From: Pseudomonas psychrophila HA-4
GTDB taxonomy: Bacteria; Pseudomonadota; Gammaproteobacteria; Pseudomonadales; Pseudomonadaceae
Length of the DNA: 50,414 bases
Direction of reading: 5' to 3'
Assembly (NCBI RefSeq): GCF_000282975.1
Contig: NZ_ALJC01000073.1
Location: forward strand, 1-50,414
Shown in pieces: positions 24,559 through 34,075 of the stretch. The notes under the pieces are model-generated. The model did not search any database, was not told where the DNA came from, and saw nothing but the letters and a program-made list of their open reading frames with translations. Each line of letters begins with the position of its first letter. Position 1 is the stretch's first letter. The translations under genes were made by a program, and so were the position numbers.

Positions 24559-26303
24559 TGGTAGGTTTCTCCCTGTGTGCTGTTGACCCGCAGTTCGTGG
24601 TACGAATTGAGGCTGGCGTAAAGTGCGAAGAACTCGTTGAGCACCGAGGCAAACACGAACAGATCGCCCTCTCCGATGTAACCTTGCGGATCTATCGTCA
24701 GCTCAGTGCGCAGGCCTCTAAGCGGCAAGCCCCGCTGGAGCCGGTCAACGTGCTCGTGGCGAATCGACTTGAGGCCGTCTAGCAGTTTTTTGCTGACCCG
24801 CTCGGCGTGTTCGTCGTAGTAGCGCGGCAAGTCGTAGGTTTCGAGGATGACTTTCAGGGCATCCACGTTGGCCAGCGACAGATAGTTGAGCGACATATTG
24901 CTGATCAACTTCCAGAGGAAGTCGCGGGTGAGCGGCGGCGCATAGCTGGGGGTCACTGGTCCGATGTTGCGAAACACCAGAAACTCGGGCGTCCCTTCGC
25001 TGGGCAGGCAGATATCCCCCTGGTTAAGGCGCAGGGGAAGGTTCTGGTTGGTGCAGGTCAGCTCAATCGACAGGGTTTCACTGGCATCGGGCTGGCAGGT
25101 GCCAAAGCTGAGGTAGGTGTCGAGCCCCTCATGCAGAAGGGCTGAACGCTGGCGGACGCTGTAATGCGCCTGTTTATTGAGCACATCAAAACTGGGATCG
25201 TGTTCGAATGACTCGAACGGCACATAGATCTGCGAGCCCTTGCCGTCAGCACGCCAACCGGTCACACCGTCAACCGAAAACACGCCGCAGTGCTCAAGCC
25301 CGAGCTTGGAGGGCATCAGCAGATATTCGTCCTGTTTACCGTCCAGGCGCACCGGCATTGCATCATGCGCGAACAGGTTGACGATGGGCGTGCAGTAAAG
25401 CTTGACGTTATCCAGGGTCGGGCGCAGGCGCTGTGCGCTGCTTTTGCGAATGTCGAAGCGCAACTCCAGCCCGCGAACCTGTTTGAGGGTGTCTTCGGGC
25501 AGCGTGTTAATTCGCTCAAGGCCATTGAGGTCAACAAATAGAAACTTGTCCTGAAAGGCGAAGTACTCCTGCAAATAGCGATACCCGCGAAAGGTATTCA
25601 GCGGGTATGGGATTAGCGCTTCTTCTTCAGCAAAACCCACTGGCTGAACGCAGTTAGGGGCTAGGGTGAACGCGAGGCTTTCGTCGCTTTTCAGGACGTT
25701 GCCTTCGCCATCCAAAGGGACCACCACGACGTCGTGCAAGTGGCGCAACAATCCGAGATAAAGCATTTGGCTGATGTAGCGCTCACCCGACAGATGCAAG
25801 CGCAGGCGACTCATTGCCAGTTCGCCAAGATGACCGTCGCAGGTCATGTTCAGGCGCAGGCTCAGCATGGAGCCCTCACCGTTCAACGAGTGTTTCAGCT
25901 CAACCAGTTGCAGCGGCAAGACGTCGGTCGGGTAACAGGTTCTGAACTGGCAACTCACGCCCTCAATGGGCTTACTCGCCACACGGGTTTCGCGCTCAAC
26001 CTGAAGAGCAGGCCCGGGACGGTCCAGAGGGTCAAATTGCAGCATGCTGAATGCAGGCAGCGGGCGCATGTAGTTGGGCCACAGCAAATGCATCAACGAG
26101 TGCGTGAGCTCCGGCAGTTCGTCATCGAGCTTTTGACGCAGACGCCCCGTCAAGAAGGCGAACCCTTCCAGCAGCCGTTCGACATCCGGATCACGCCCAG
26201 CCTGGCCCAAAAACGGTGCCAACGCGGGGTTACGCTCGGCGAAACGACTTCCCAACTGACGCAATGCAGTGAGTTCGCTTTGGTAAAAATGATTAAAGAA
26301 CAC
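24522..26303 (-). CDS. tssF: Type VI secretion baseplate protein TssF
   Basis: 593 residues, normal length. The N-terminus FFNHFYQSELTALRQLGSRF, the segment DPDVERLLEGFAFLTGRLRQKLDDELPELT and the C-terminal LNEFFALYASLNSYHEL are typical. With TssG and TssE it forms the wedge around the VgrG hub. A 74-base spacer separates it from tssE. Confidence 0.95.
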   Translation of the reverse strand: MFFNHFYQSELTALRQLGSRFAERNPALAPFLGQAGRDPDVERLLEGFAFLTGRLRQKLDDELPELTHSLMHLLWPNYMRPLPAFSMLQFDPLDRPGPALQVERETRVASKPIEGVSCQFRTCYPTDVLPLQLVELKHSLNGEGSMLSLRLNMTCDGHLGELAMSRLRLHLSGERYISQMLYLGLLRHLHDVVVVPLDGEGNVLKSDESLAFTLAPNCVQPVGFAEEEALIPYPLNTFRGYRYLQEYFAFQDKFLFVDLNGLERINTLPEDTLKQVRGLELRFDIRKSSAQRLRPTLDNVKLYCTPIVNLFAHDAMPVRLDGKQDEYLLMPSKLGLEHCGVFSVDGVTGWRADGKGSQIYVPFESFEHDPSFDVLNKQAHYSVRQRSALLHEGLDTYLSFGTCQPDASETLSIELTCTNQNLPLRLNQGDICLPSEGTPEFLVFRNIGPVTPSYAPPLTRDFLWKLISNMSLNYLSLANVDALKVILETYDLPRYYDEHAERVSKKLLDGLKSIRHEHVDRLQRGLPLRGLRTELTIDPQGYIGEGDLFVFASVLNEFFALYASLNSYHELRVNSTQGETYQWTPRMGLQPLL

Positions 26304-26377
26304 AGTGCTACCTGTTAATTGTCGACGGCATCAAATGCGGGACAGCAGATCGAGGTTGAGCGCAGCCACCGCGCGGT

Positions 26378-26785
26378 CTAGCGCACCTTGACTTGGCCAC
26401 TGCCATCTAGGTGCGCGGTGAAGCTGACCTGACGCTTGATCCCTTCCACTTCCAACCACCCTTGCAGACTAAAAGCGAGCCGCAACGAATCGCCGTCATT
26501 GGGTAAGGTGGTGACCTGTACCTGACTCATGCGCGGTTCATAGCGCTCTATAAATTCTTCGATGGCCTCGCGCGCCTGCGTCAGCGCGTCATGCAGGCTC
26601 AAACGCATGTCGTTGAGGTCTGGGAGCCCATAGTCGGGCAGCGTTTGCACGCTGCCCGCTCGGGTACTGAGCATTTTGGCCAAGTGAGCAGCCACGGATG
26701 CTTGGGCGCTGGCTTCTCGACTCCAGCCCCGGCGTTGATCCGCCTCCCCACCCAAGCGCTCAAAAAGGCTGCCATATGCCGTCAT
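26378..26785 (-). CDS. tssE: Type VI secretion baseplate protein TssE (gp25-like)
   Basis: 135 residues of the phage gp25 family, which starts sheath polymerisation on the baseplate. The pattern SLFERLGGE at the N-terminus, a central segment ending IEEFIERYEPRM, and a C-terminal beta region are conserved. It lies 12 bases downstream of tssC. Confidence 0.93.
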   Translation of the reverse strand: MTAYGSLFERLGGEADQRRGWSREASAQASVAAHLAKMLSTRAGSVQTLPDYGLPDLNDMRLSLHDALTQAREAIEEFIERYEPRMSQVQVTTLPNDGDSLRLAFSLQGWLEVEGIKRQVSFTAHLDGSGQVKVR

Positions 26786-26797
26786 GCCCAGCTCCCG

Positions 26798-28273
26798 TTA
26801 CTCTTTGTCCAGCTTGCCAACCAGCGACAAGGTGAAGTCAGCACCCATGTACTTGAAGTGAGGGCGTACGTTGAGGCTGACGCGGTACCAGCCAGGCTCG
26901 CCTTCGACGTCACTGACGGCGATTTGCGCCGCGCGCAGAGGGCGACGGCCACGGACTTCGGCACTAGGGTTTTCTTGGTCAGCTACGTACTGGCGAATCC
27001 ACTTGTTGAGCTCAAGCTCGAGGTCGGAACGCTCTTTCCACGAGCCCAACTGCTCGCGCTGCAAAACCTTCAGGTAATGAGCAAGGCGGTTGATGATCAT
27101 CATGTAAGGCAGTTGTGTGCCGAGTTTGTAGTTCAGCTCTGCGTTTTTGCCTTCAGCGCTAATGCCAAAGAACTTCGGCTTTTGCACGGAGTTAGCCGAG
27201 AAGAACGCGGCGTTGTCACTGCCTTTGCGCATGGTCAGGGAGATGAAACCTTCCTCAGCCAATTCGTATTCGCGGCGGTCGGAAACCAGCACTTCGGTCG
27301 GAATCTTGGTTTCGATTTCGCCCATGCTTTCGAAGTGGTGCAGCGGCAAATCTTCAACCGCACCGCCGCTTTGAGGGCCGATGATGTTCGGGCACCAGCG
27401 AAACTTGGCAAAGCTGTCGGTCAGTTTTGAGGCGAAGGTGTAGGCGGTGTTGCCCCACAAATAGTGCTCGTGGCTGTTGGCGACGGTTTCTTTGTACACG
27501 AAAGATTTGACCGGGTTTTCTTCCGGGTCGTACGGGTTGCGCAGCAGGAAACGCGGAACGGTCAACGCCATGTAGCGCGAGTCTTCGGACTCTCGAAAGC
27601 TCTGCCACTTGGCAAATTGCGGACCGGAGAAATGGTCTTTCAGGTCTTTCAGATTGGGCATGCCGGTGAAGCTGTCGAGCCCGAAGAACTTAGGGCCGGC
27701 CGCCGCAACGAACGGGGCATGGGACATGCACGCAACGCTCGACACGTATTGCATAAGCTTCACGTCAGGCGAGCTTGGGGTCATGAAGTAGTTGGCGATA
27801 ATCGCGCCGACCGGCTCACCACCGAACTGGCCGTACTCAGCGGTGTAGATGTGTTTGTAGAGGCCGGACTGCATGACCTCTGGCGAATCTTCAAAATCTT
27901 CAAGCAGGTCTTCTTTCGAGACGTTGAGGATTTCGATCTTGATGTTTTCGCGGAAATTGGTGCGCTCAACCAACAAGTGCAAACCACGCCATGCCGATTC
28001 CAAGGATTGGAACGCCGGGTGGTGAAGGATTTCGTCCATCTGGTGGCTGAGCTTGGCATCGATCTCGGCGATCATGCGATCGACCATGGCCTTCTTGACC
28101 GGCTCACCCTGGTTTTGTGGTTTCAGCAGCTCTTCGATAAACGCCGCCACACCACGCTTGGCAATGCCATAGGCGTCGTCGTCGGGGGTCAGTCGGGTTT
28201 GCGCAATGATGTCGTCAAGAACGCTATACGTGGTGCTTTTATCGTCTTTTTGCTGTGCGGCACTGGTGCTCAT
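26798..28273 (-). CDS. tssC: Type VI secretion sheath large subunit TssC
   Basis: 491 residues. With TssB it forms the contractile sheath. Conserved blocks include the WRGLHLLVERTNF region, FGGEPVGAIIANY, the central FLLRNPY and the C-terminal RPHFKYMGADFTLSLVGKL. The N-terminal helix region needed for ClpV recognition is present. The start has GGAATTC-type spacing and follows tssB by 28 bases. Confidence 0.96.
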   Translation of the reverse strand: MSTSAAQQKDDKSTTYSVLDDIIAQTRLTPDDDAYGIAKRGVAAFIEELLKPQNQGEPVKKAMVDRMIAEIDAKLSHQMDEILHHPAFQSLESAWRGLHLLVERTNFRENIKIEILNVSKEDLLEDFEDSPEVMQSGLYKHIYTAEYGQFGGEPVGAIIANYFMTPSSPDVKLMQYVSSVACMSHAPFVAAAGPKFFGLDSFTGMPNLKDLKDHFSGPQFAKWQSFRESEDSRYMALTVPRFLLRNPYDPEENPVKSFVYKETVANSHEHYLWGNTAYTFASKLTDSFAKFRWCPNIIGPQSGGAVEDLPLHHFESMGEIETKIPTEVLVSDRREYELAEEGFISLTMRKGSDNAAFFSANSVQKPKFFGISAEGKNAELNYKLGTQLPYMMIINRLAHYLKVLQREQLGSWKERSDLELELNKWIRQYVADQENPSAEVRGRRPLRAAQIAVSDVEGEPGWYRVSLNVRPHFKYMGADFTLSLVGKLDKE

Positions 28274-28301
28274 TGTGTGAATTCCTTTACTGATGGGGGG
28301 C

Positions 28302-28802
28302 TCAAACGTCCAATGCCGGAAGCAAATCCAGCTCGCTCAGGATTCGGGCGCGTGAGACGTCGTCGGCCAGTACGCCTTCAATCGCCTTGCGAAAGCTCGG
28401 CGCGTTGCCCAGCGGGCCTTTAAGCGCAACCAAGGCATCACGCAGCTCCATCAGTTTTTTTAGTTCAGGGATTTGCTCAACCAGGCTTGCCGGGTTGAAG
28501 TCCTTCATCGCGCTGACGCGCAACGCAATTGCCAGCTCATCGGTGCTGTCTTCGCCCTGCAAACGGTTGGGCACGCTGAGGGTCAGTTCCAGGCCTTGCT
28601 TGGAAAGCACCTCATCAAAGGTCATTTTGTCGATGGCAATTGGCTTGCGGTCCTCAAGCTTGCGCTCGTCAAAACGATGGATGTAGTCACCCAGCACCAA
28701 CAGCTTCAACGGCAGTTCGATTTCTTCTTGAGCGCCGCCAGTAGCGGGTTTGAACGTAATGTTGATCCGTTCCTTGGGGGCTACCGAGCTTTCTTTGGCC
28801 AT
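28302..28802 (-). CDS. tssB: Type VI secretion sheath small subunit TssB
   Basis: 166 residues with the VipA hallmarks: KERINITFKP, ELPLKLLVLGDY, SMKDFNPASLVEQIPEL and the C-terminal helix. It assembles 1:1 with TssC. It lies 35 bases downstream of the tssA stop. No hcp gene follows the sheath pair, as is also true of HSI-II loci. Confidence 0.95.
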   Translation of the reverse strand: MAKESSVAPKERINITFKPATGGAQEEIELPLKLLVLGDYIHRFDERKLEDRKPIAIDKMTFDEVLSKQGLELTLSVPNRLQGEDSTDELAIALRVSAMKDFNPASLVEQIPELKKLMELRDALVALKGPLGNAPSFRKAIEGVLADDVSRARILSELDLLPALDV

Positions 28803-28837
28803 GACGTTTTTTCCTTGCGTGTGTGTGGCCCTGAGGC

Positions 28838-30391
28838 CTATTCGAGTACCACTTCAAGATCGAGGTGGCACAACCTGCGATACATCTCTTCCTTGCGTTC
28901 TCGCACTTCGTGGTTTTGCGGTAGCAGCTCGCAGCAGCGATGCAAAAGACGCAAAACTTGCAGTACCAGATCTGGTTCCCAGGTCTGTAACCCGGAGCGA
29001 TGAAGCACTTCGTCGAGCATTTCGAGCTGGGTCTTGGCGAGCTCGTATTTCTTGGCTTGGAAGCACAATCGGGCGAGGGTCAGTTGCCAGAAAAAACGCG
29101 TACGTTCCCCGTGGGCACTGGTTAATCCACGCTTGATCAACTGCACGGCCGGCTTGAAACCACTGATACGAAACACCTCTTGCGCCTCTTCTAGGGCAAG
29201 GTCCCAGGCGGGTAATGCGGTGTCCGATTCGGCCGTGTCCGGCTCGCTTCTGGTGAGATGAGGCATGACCTGGGCGGTGATCCAGGCACGGGTCTGAAGG
29301 TCGGCAAACGGCACGCTGTCGCTAAAACGAAGGTCCACAAGGTTTGGTAAACGCTGAAGCAGCAAGGCGAAATGAAGCTCCACCTCACGCATGGCCAACT
29401 CGGCCTTCAAGCCGTTCAGGCACTCCCAGACCATGCGCTGCCCGTCGAACCAAAACGGGGCCTTGGCCAGACTGGCTTCAAGGTCCACCACCAGATCGGC
29501 AAATTGCCCCTGCTCGAATCGCTCTCTGTAGCGTTTAAGCATGTCGACCGATAGCCCACGCAGGGGGGTGATCTGTTCGGCATTTCGCTCTGGAGCGACG
29601 TCGATTGGCAGCCAGGTCAGGGTACGATTCAGGCGCAATGCACGCAGGTCTGTCGCCTTTTGTTTCAACCACCAGACGCACAGTGCCCGCGCGCTGTCTT
29701 GCTGCTGACGCAACGCTTTGAGGGCATCTTTTTCGTTGTCGATGACCGCATTGGGCTCCATCAACTGTGTGGCAACGTGCCTGACCTGCGCCACCGCAGC
29801 CGCAATCACACCTGTTTCGGGCTGGCTGTCTATTGCACGCTGGACCATTCGGGTTAGGCGACGACAGATCGGTAGCAACAACGGCACGTCATCGCCCAGA
29901 TGCCTGGACAGCGTGCTCTCCAGTTCAATCAGTAATTGGACCATGTGTCGAAAGAGCGGCAATTGCTCTTTGATCGGGATGTTTTCGTTGAGTGCGCGAT
30001 CAAGACGCCCCACCAGCCAACTAATAGCGGCAGCACGGGTGCGCAATTTGAGCGGGTGAATGTGTGCCCATTGCTCGGTACACAGGTGATGCAACAACCC
30101 CAAACCTGCCAGCAATCCCGCAAAGGATTCGCGCTGGTAAAGCGCCCATGTCAGCCAGACAGCGGCGCGCAGATCCTTGGACTGATCCCGCAGCAGAGAC
30201 TCGCTTTGCTCATGAACGACGAACCAGTCGATCTGGTTGTTCTCGGACATGGAGTGCGCTTTGCCCATCTCGCGTTCAAGGGCTTCGAACTCATTCGAGA
30301 AACGCACGTCGTTACCGGCAAAGCTGTCTTTGAAAACAGGGGCTTTGGCCAAAGCAACAAGGCGGGCAAATAACTGGCTGGAATACGTCAT
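28838..30391 (-). CDS. tssA: Type VI secretion protein TssA (ImpA N-terminal family)
   Basis: 517 residues. The N-terminal ImpA domain (FSNEFEALEREMGKA...) is followed by a central VasJ-like region and a C-terminal TPR-like helical part. TssA coordinates sheath and tube assembly. ATG 30391 gives MTYSSQLFARLVAL; an in-frame TTG lies eight codons upstream, and neither start has a strong ribosome site. It is the first gene of the 16-gene cluster. Confidence 0.9.
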   Translation of the reverse strand: MTYSSQLFARLVALAKAPVFKDSFAGNDVRFSNEFEALEREMGKAHSMSENNQIDWFVVHEQSESLLRDQSKDLRAAVWLTWALYQRESFAGLLAGLGLLHHLCTEQWAHIHPLKLRTRAAAISWLVGRLDRALNENIPIKEQLPLFRHMVQLLIELESTLSRHLGDDVPLLLPICRRLTRMVQRAIDSQPETGVIAAAVAQVRHVATQLMEPNAVIDNEKDALKALRQQQDSARALCVWWLKQKATDLRALRLNRTLTWLPIDVAPERNAEQITPLRGLSVDMLKRYRERFEQGQFADLVVDLEASLAKAPFWFDGQRMVWECLNGLKAELAMREVELHFALLLQRLPNLVDLRFSDSVPFADLQTRAWITAQVMPHLTRSEPDTAESDTALPAWDLALEEAQEVFRISGFKPAVQLIKRGLTSAHGERTRFFWQLTLARLCFQAKKYELAKTQLEMLDEVLHRSGLQTWEPDLVLQVLRLLHRCCELLPQNHEVRERKEEMYRRLCHLDLEVVLE

Positions 30392-30805
30392 TGCTGCCAG
30401 CACCACAATGCGCAAGGCAGTACAAGCGCGTCAGAGGGATAAAAAAAACGTGTCACTGCGTGCTACCGAGTCCATTCAAGTGGCGAGACCATAAGTGATC
30501 GAAAAAAGGAAAAATGTCAGACGCATCCTCAATCCCCAGAGAAAATTCCTCACTTTAAGAAATCAGAAAAAAACCACTTCAATTGGCTATAAAAAATAGA
30601 AGACATGCACTCGTTTGAACCATGCCGATGAGGCAGGCATCGAATCAGATGCAATAGGCTGAACAATCGTTAAAACGTGTCGACAAAAGCCAGGCACTAA
30701 ACAGATTTGTCGCACGCGGCACTGGCTTAAACAGACCCTCGATTTGCCCCGAAACCCGCTGTCTGCTAGTGTCAGCCGGTTTTAACGCCTACCGAGAACG
30801 CTGCC
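30392..30805. other. AT-rich gap between tssA and xseB (divergent promoters)
   Basis: 414 bases with no credible gene. The middle (about 30480-30680) is far more A/T-rich than the rest of the window, with A tracts at 30440-30447, 30504-30511 and 30567-30573, the composition favoured by MvaT/H-NS silencers. I searched the minus strand for a sigma54 -24/-12 element and found no convincing match. Toward xseB, TTGCCC near 30746 with a TAGTGT-like -10 seventeen bases later is a weak sigma70 candidate. Confidence 0.45.
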
Positions 30806-31048
30806 ATGGCCCGCAAAAAAGCTTCCCTGGATTTCGAGCAGTCCCTTGCTGACCTGCAAACGCTGGTTGAGCGCCTGGAAAACGGCGAACTGTCACTGGA
30901 AGACTCACTGACCGCCTTTGAACAAGGCATTCGCCTGACCCGTGAGTGCCAGGGAGCACTGGCTCAAGCGGAACAGAAAGTTCAGATACTGCTTGAGCGT
31001 GATGGAGAGATCGCGCAAGAGCCCTTTGATGCGGAACAGCCAGAATGA
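30806..31048 (+). CDS. xseB: Exodeoxyribonuclease VII small subunit
   Basis: 80 residues, normal length. The pattern [32 protein letters not shown] then [19 protein letters not shown] is diagnostic. It wraps the XseA large subunit, whose gene is elsewhere; the enzyme degrades single-stranded DNA. It overlaps ispA by four bases, the usual xseB-ispA-dxs arrangement. Confidence 0.96.
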   Translation: MARKKASLDFEQSLADLQTLVERLENGELSLEDSLTAFEQGIRLTRECQGALAQAEQKVQILLERDGEIAQEPFDAEQPE

Positions 31049-31932
31049 TTGATGCCTACCAGACCAGCAGCCAGGCTCGCGTCAATGCGGCTCTTGAGCA
31101 CTTGTTTGCTGCTCCGGCGCCGCAATTGGCCCGTCTTTACGAGGCCATGCGCTATAGCGTGATGAATGGTGGCAAACGCGTTCGACCGTTGTTGGCCTAT
31201 GCTGCCTGCGAGGCTTTGGGCAGTGCGCCAGAGCAGGCCAACGGCGCGGCCTGTGCAGTGGAACTGATCCACGCCTATTCGCTGGTGCATGATGATTTGC
31301 CAGCAATGGACGATGATGATCTGCGACGCGGCCAGCCAACGACCCATAAGGCGTTCGATGAAGCGTGTGCGATTTTGGCCGGCGACGGACTGCAAAGCTT
31401 GGCCTTCAGCGCCCTGCTTGACCCCACACTCAATACCCTGGACGCCGAAACGCGCTTGCGCATGGTGTCGGCCCTGGCCTTAGCAGCAGGCCCGGCGGGG
31501 ATGGTGGGTGGACAAGCGATTGATCTGGGTTCCGTCGGGCTCAAGCTGGATCAGACCGCACTGGAATACATGCACCGGCACAAAACCGGCGCCCTAATAG
31601 AAGCCAGCGTACAACTGGGGGCTCTGGCCAGTGGTCGTGCACAACCGGCTGATTTACAGGCGCTGAGTGTCTATGCGCGGGCCATTGGTCTGGCGTTCCA
31701 AGTTCAGGACGACATTCTGGATGTTGAAAGTGACACCGCCACTCTGGGCAAACGCCAAGGTGCTGATGTTGCGCGCGATAAACCCACGTACCCGGCACTG
31801 ATGGGCCTAGAGCAAGCCAAACACTATGCCCTTGAGCTGCGCGATCAGGCACTCGCTGCCCTGCGACCTTTTGATGCAGCCGCAGAACCTTTGCGAGAAT
31901 TGGCACGCTATATCGTGGAACGCCGCCACTAA
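31045..31932 (+). CDS. ispA: (2E,6E)-farnesyl diphosphate synthase
   Basis: 295 residues. This trans-prenyltransferase adds two isopentenyl diphosphate units to dimethylallyl diphosphate. The first aspartate-rich motif [14 protein letters not shown] lies near residues 84-97 and the second, FQVQDDILD, near 219-227. GGKRVRP binds the diphosphate. It overlaps xseB and precedes dxs, so precursor supply and chain elongation sit in one transcription unit. Confidence 0.96.
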   Translation: MIDAYQTSSQARVNAALEHLFAAPAPQLARLYEAMRYSVMNGGKRVRPLLAYAACEALGSAPEQANGAACAVELIHAYSLVHDDLPAMDDDDLRRGQPTTHKAFDEACAILAGDGLQSLAFSALLDPTLNTLDAETRLRMVSALALAAGPAGMVGGQAIDLGSVGLKLDQTALEYMHRHKTGALIEASVQLGALASGRAQPADLQALSVYARAIGLAFQVQDDILDVESDTATLGKRQGADVARDKPTYPALMGLEQAKHYALELRDQALAALRPFDAAAEPLRELARYIVERRH

Positions 31933-32003
31933 GACTGTCGCAAGCGATTATTTCGCACAGCATGTAATGCCAAGGTCTGACTAAGGAATACCAGACTGCG
32001 TGG

Positions 32004-32031
32004 GCAGCTTACGTTCGTTAAGGTAAACTGC
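32004..32031. promoter_or_regulatory. Hairpin in the ispA-dxs gap
   Basis: GCAGCTTAC (32004-32012) pairs with GTAAACTGC (32023-32031) across a 10-base loop with one imperfect pair. A pyrimidine run (CGCCTCTTTCT) follows rather than a clean T tract, so termination would be partial. TATACC/TATAAC at 32042-32053 could be a -10 element giving a very short leader for dxs. Confidence 0.3.
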
Positions 32032-32063
32032 CGCCTCTTTCTATACCTATAACGATTCGCCTG

Positions 32064-33962
32064 ATGCCAACGACGTTTCAAGAGATTCCCCGCACGCGCC
32101 CAACTACGCCCCTGCTCGACCGAGCGGGCACGCCTGTTGGCCTGCGCAGATTAGCGGAAGCCGAGCTGGAAACCCTGGCCGATGAATTGCGCCTGGAATT
32201 GCTCTATACCGTTGGCCAGACAGGCGGGCATTTTGGTGCCGGTCTTGGGGTCATTGAGCTGACCATCGCGTTGCACTACGTGTTTGACACCCCGGATGAC
32301 CGTCTGGTGTGGGACGTGGGTCATCAGGCGTATCCGCACAAGATCCTCACGGGTCGTCGCGACCAGATGGCAACACTGCGCCAGAAGGACGGCATTGCGG
32401 CATTCCCGCGCCGCGCCGAGAGCGAGTACGACACCTTTGGCGTCGGCCATTCCAGCACCTCCATCAGCGCAGCCTTGGGCATGGCCATTGCGGCCCGCCT
32501 GCAAAACAGCGAGCGCAAGGCCATCGCGGTGATTGGCGACGGCGCACTGACCGCTGGCATGGCCTTTGAGGCACTGAACCATGCGCCCGAAGTGAATGCC
32601 AACATGCTGGTGATCCTTAACGACAACGACATGTCGATTTCGCGCAATGTCGGTGGATTGTCCAATTACCTGGCCAAAATCCTGTCGAGCCGCACCTACG
32701 CCAGCATGCGTGAAGGCAGTAAAAAAGTGCTGTCGCGCCTGCCCGGCGCCTGGGAAATTGCCCGGCGCACCGAAGAGTACGCCAAAGGCATGCTGGTGCC
32801 CGGCACCCTGTTCGAAGAGCTGGGCTGGAACTACATCGGGCCAATTGATGGCCACGACCTGCCGACCCTGATTGCGACGCTGCGCAACATGCGTGACCTC
32901 AAAGGCCCGCAGTTCCTGCATATCGTCACCAAAAAGGGCAAAGGCTTTGCTCCTGCCGAAGCCGACCCGATTGGCTACCACGCCATCACCAAACTTGAAC
33001 CACTGGATGCGCCAAAAGTCGCGCCAAAAGTCTCGAGCGGGCCGAAGTACTCCGCGGTGTTTGGCGACTGGCTGTGTGACATGGCCGAAAAAGATCAACG
33101 CTTGGTAGGCATTACGCCAGCCATGAAAGAAGGCTCGGATCTGATCAAGTTCAGTGAGCGCTTCCCGTCGCGTTACTTCGATGTTGCGATTGCCGAGCAG
33201 CACGCCGTCACCTTTGCTGCGGGCATGGCCTGCGAAGGCTCCAAGCCGGTTGTCGCGATTTATTCGACGTTCTTGCAACGTGGTTACGACCAACTGGTGC
33301 ATGACGTTGCGGTGCAAAACCTGGACGTGCTGTTTGCCATCGACCGCGCCGGCTTGGTGGGCGAAGACGGCCCGACCCACGCTGGCAGCTTCGACCTGTC
33401 TTTTCTGCGTTGCATCCCGGGCATGGTCATCATGACCCCGAGCGATGAGAACGAACTGCGCAAAATGCTCACCACCGGCCATCTGTACAACGGCCCGGCG
33501 GCGGTGCGCTACCCGCGTGGTACAGGCCCTAATGCGCCAATCGAAAAAAACCTTGAGCCGCTGGAAATCGGCAAAGGGGTGATTCGTCGTCAAGGCCGAA
33601 ACGTGGCGATGCTGGTGTTTGGCGTGCAGTTGGCCGAAGCCCTGCACGTTGCGGAAAAAATCGACGCCACCGTGGTCGACATGCGCTTTGTGAAACCGAT
33701 GGACGAAGCTCTGGTACGCGAAATGGCTGACAGCCATCAGTTGCTGGTGACCCTTGAAGAGAACGCCATCATGGGCGGCGCAGGCGCGGCGGTCAGTGAG
33801 TTCTTGGCCCGTGAGAACGTGCTCAAGTCGGTGCTGCATCTGGGCTTGCCGGACGTGTACGTCGAACACGCCAAGCCGAGCCAGATGCTGGCTGAGTGTG
33901 GTCTGGATGCGGCCGGCATTGAAGCGTCGGTACGCCAGCGCATGCAATTGCTGGGGTTGTAA
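32064..33962 (+). CDS. dxs: 1-deoxy-D-xylulose-5-phosphate synthase
   Basis: 632 residues, normal length. It is the thiamine-diphosphate enzyme that condenses pyruvate with glyceraldehyde 3-phosphate as the first step of the MEP isoprenoid pathway. Visible elements are [15 protein letters not shown], the cofactor motif [17 protein letters not shown]...NDNDMSIS, the central transketolase domain with [32 protein letters not shown], and the C-terminal domain with [11 protein letters not shown]. Confidence 0.97.
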   Translation: MPTTFQEIPRTRPTTPLLDRAGTPVGLRRLAEAELETLADELRLELLYTVGQTGGHFGAGLGVIELTIALHYVFDTPDDRLVWDVGHQAYPHKILTGRRDQMATLRQKDGIAAFPRRAESEYDTFGVGHSSTSISAALGMAIAARLQNSERKAIAVIGDGALTAGMAFEALNHAPEVNANMLVILNDNDMSISRNVGGLSNYLAKILSSRTYASMREGSKKVLSRLPGAWEIARRTEEYAKGMLVPGTLFEELGWNYIGPIDGHDLPTLIATLRNMRDLKGPQFLHIVTKKGKGFAPAEADPIGYHAITKLEPLDAPKVAPKVSSGPKYSAVFGDWLCDMAEKDQRLVGITPAMKEGSDLIKFSERFPSRYFDVAIAEQHAVTFAAGMACEGSKPVVAIYSTFLQRGYDQLVHDVAVQNLDVLFAIDRAGLVGEDGPTHAGSFDLSFLRCIPGMVIMTPSDENELRKMLTTGHLYNGPAAVRYPRGTGPNAPIEKNLEPLEIGKGVIRRQGRNVAMLVFGVQLAEALHVAEKIDATVVDMRFVKPMDEALVREMADSHQLLVTLEENAIMGGAGAAVSEFLARENVLKSVLHLGLPDVYVEHAKPSQMLAECGLDAAGIEASVRQRMQLLGL

Positions 33963-33974
33963 AAAAACACTGTT

Positions 33975-34058
33975 GTCGCTGCCGCAGGCTGCGAAGGGTT
34001 GCGTAATAACCCGTTTCTCGAAGACCCTGCGGTTCTTATCGCAGCCTGCGGCAGCGAC
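33975..34058. repeat. REPIN between dxs and the TonB receptor gene
   Basis: GTCGCTGCCGCAGGCTGCGA (33975-33994) is exactly inverted at 34039-34058, with a 44-base centre that itself pairs partly (CGAAGACCCTGCGG region). It begins 13 bases after the dxs stop and ends 17 bases before the receptor ATG, leaving almost no room for a separate promoter. A single copy of the same arm is at 35996-36015. Confidence 0.9.
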
Positions 34059-34075
34059 TACAGAGTTCGGACTCC

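Noticed and set aside
32151..33947. 598-codon open frame on the minus strand opposite dxs
   Set aside because: It is the codon-bias shadow of dxs: low-complexity His/Gln/Arg-rich sequence, no motif, no ribosome site, and dxs fully explains the DNA.
34059..34075. Cobalamin riboswitch before the BtuB-like gene
   Set aside because: The 113-base leader is mostly REPIN; no B12-box-like segment or pseudoknot elements were seen.
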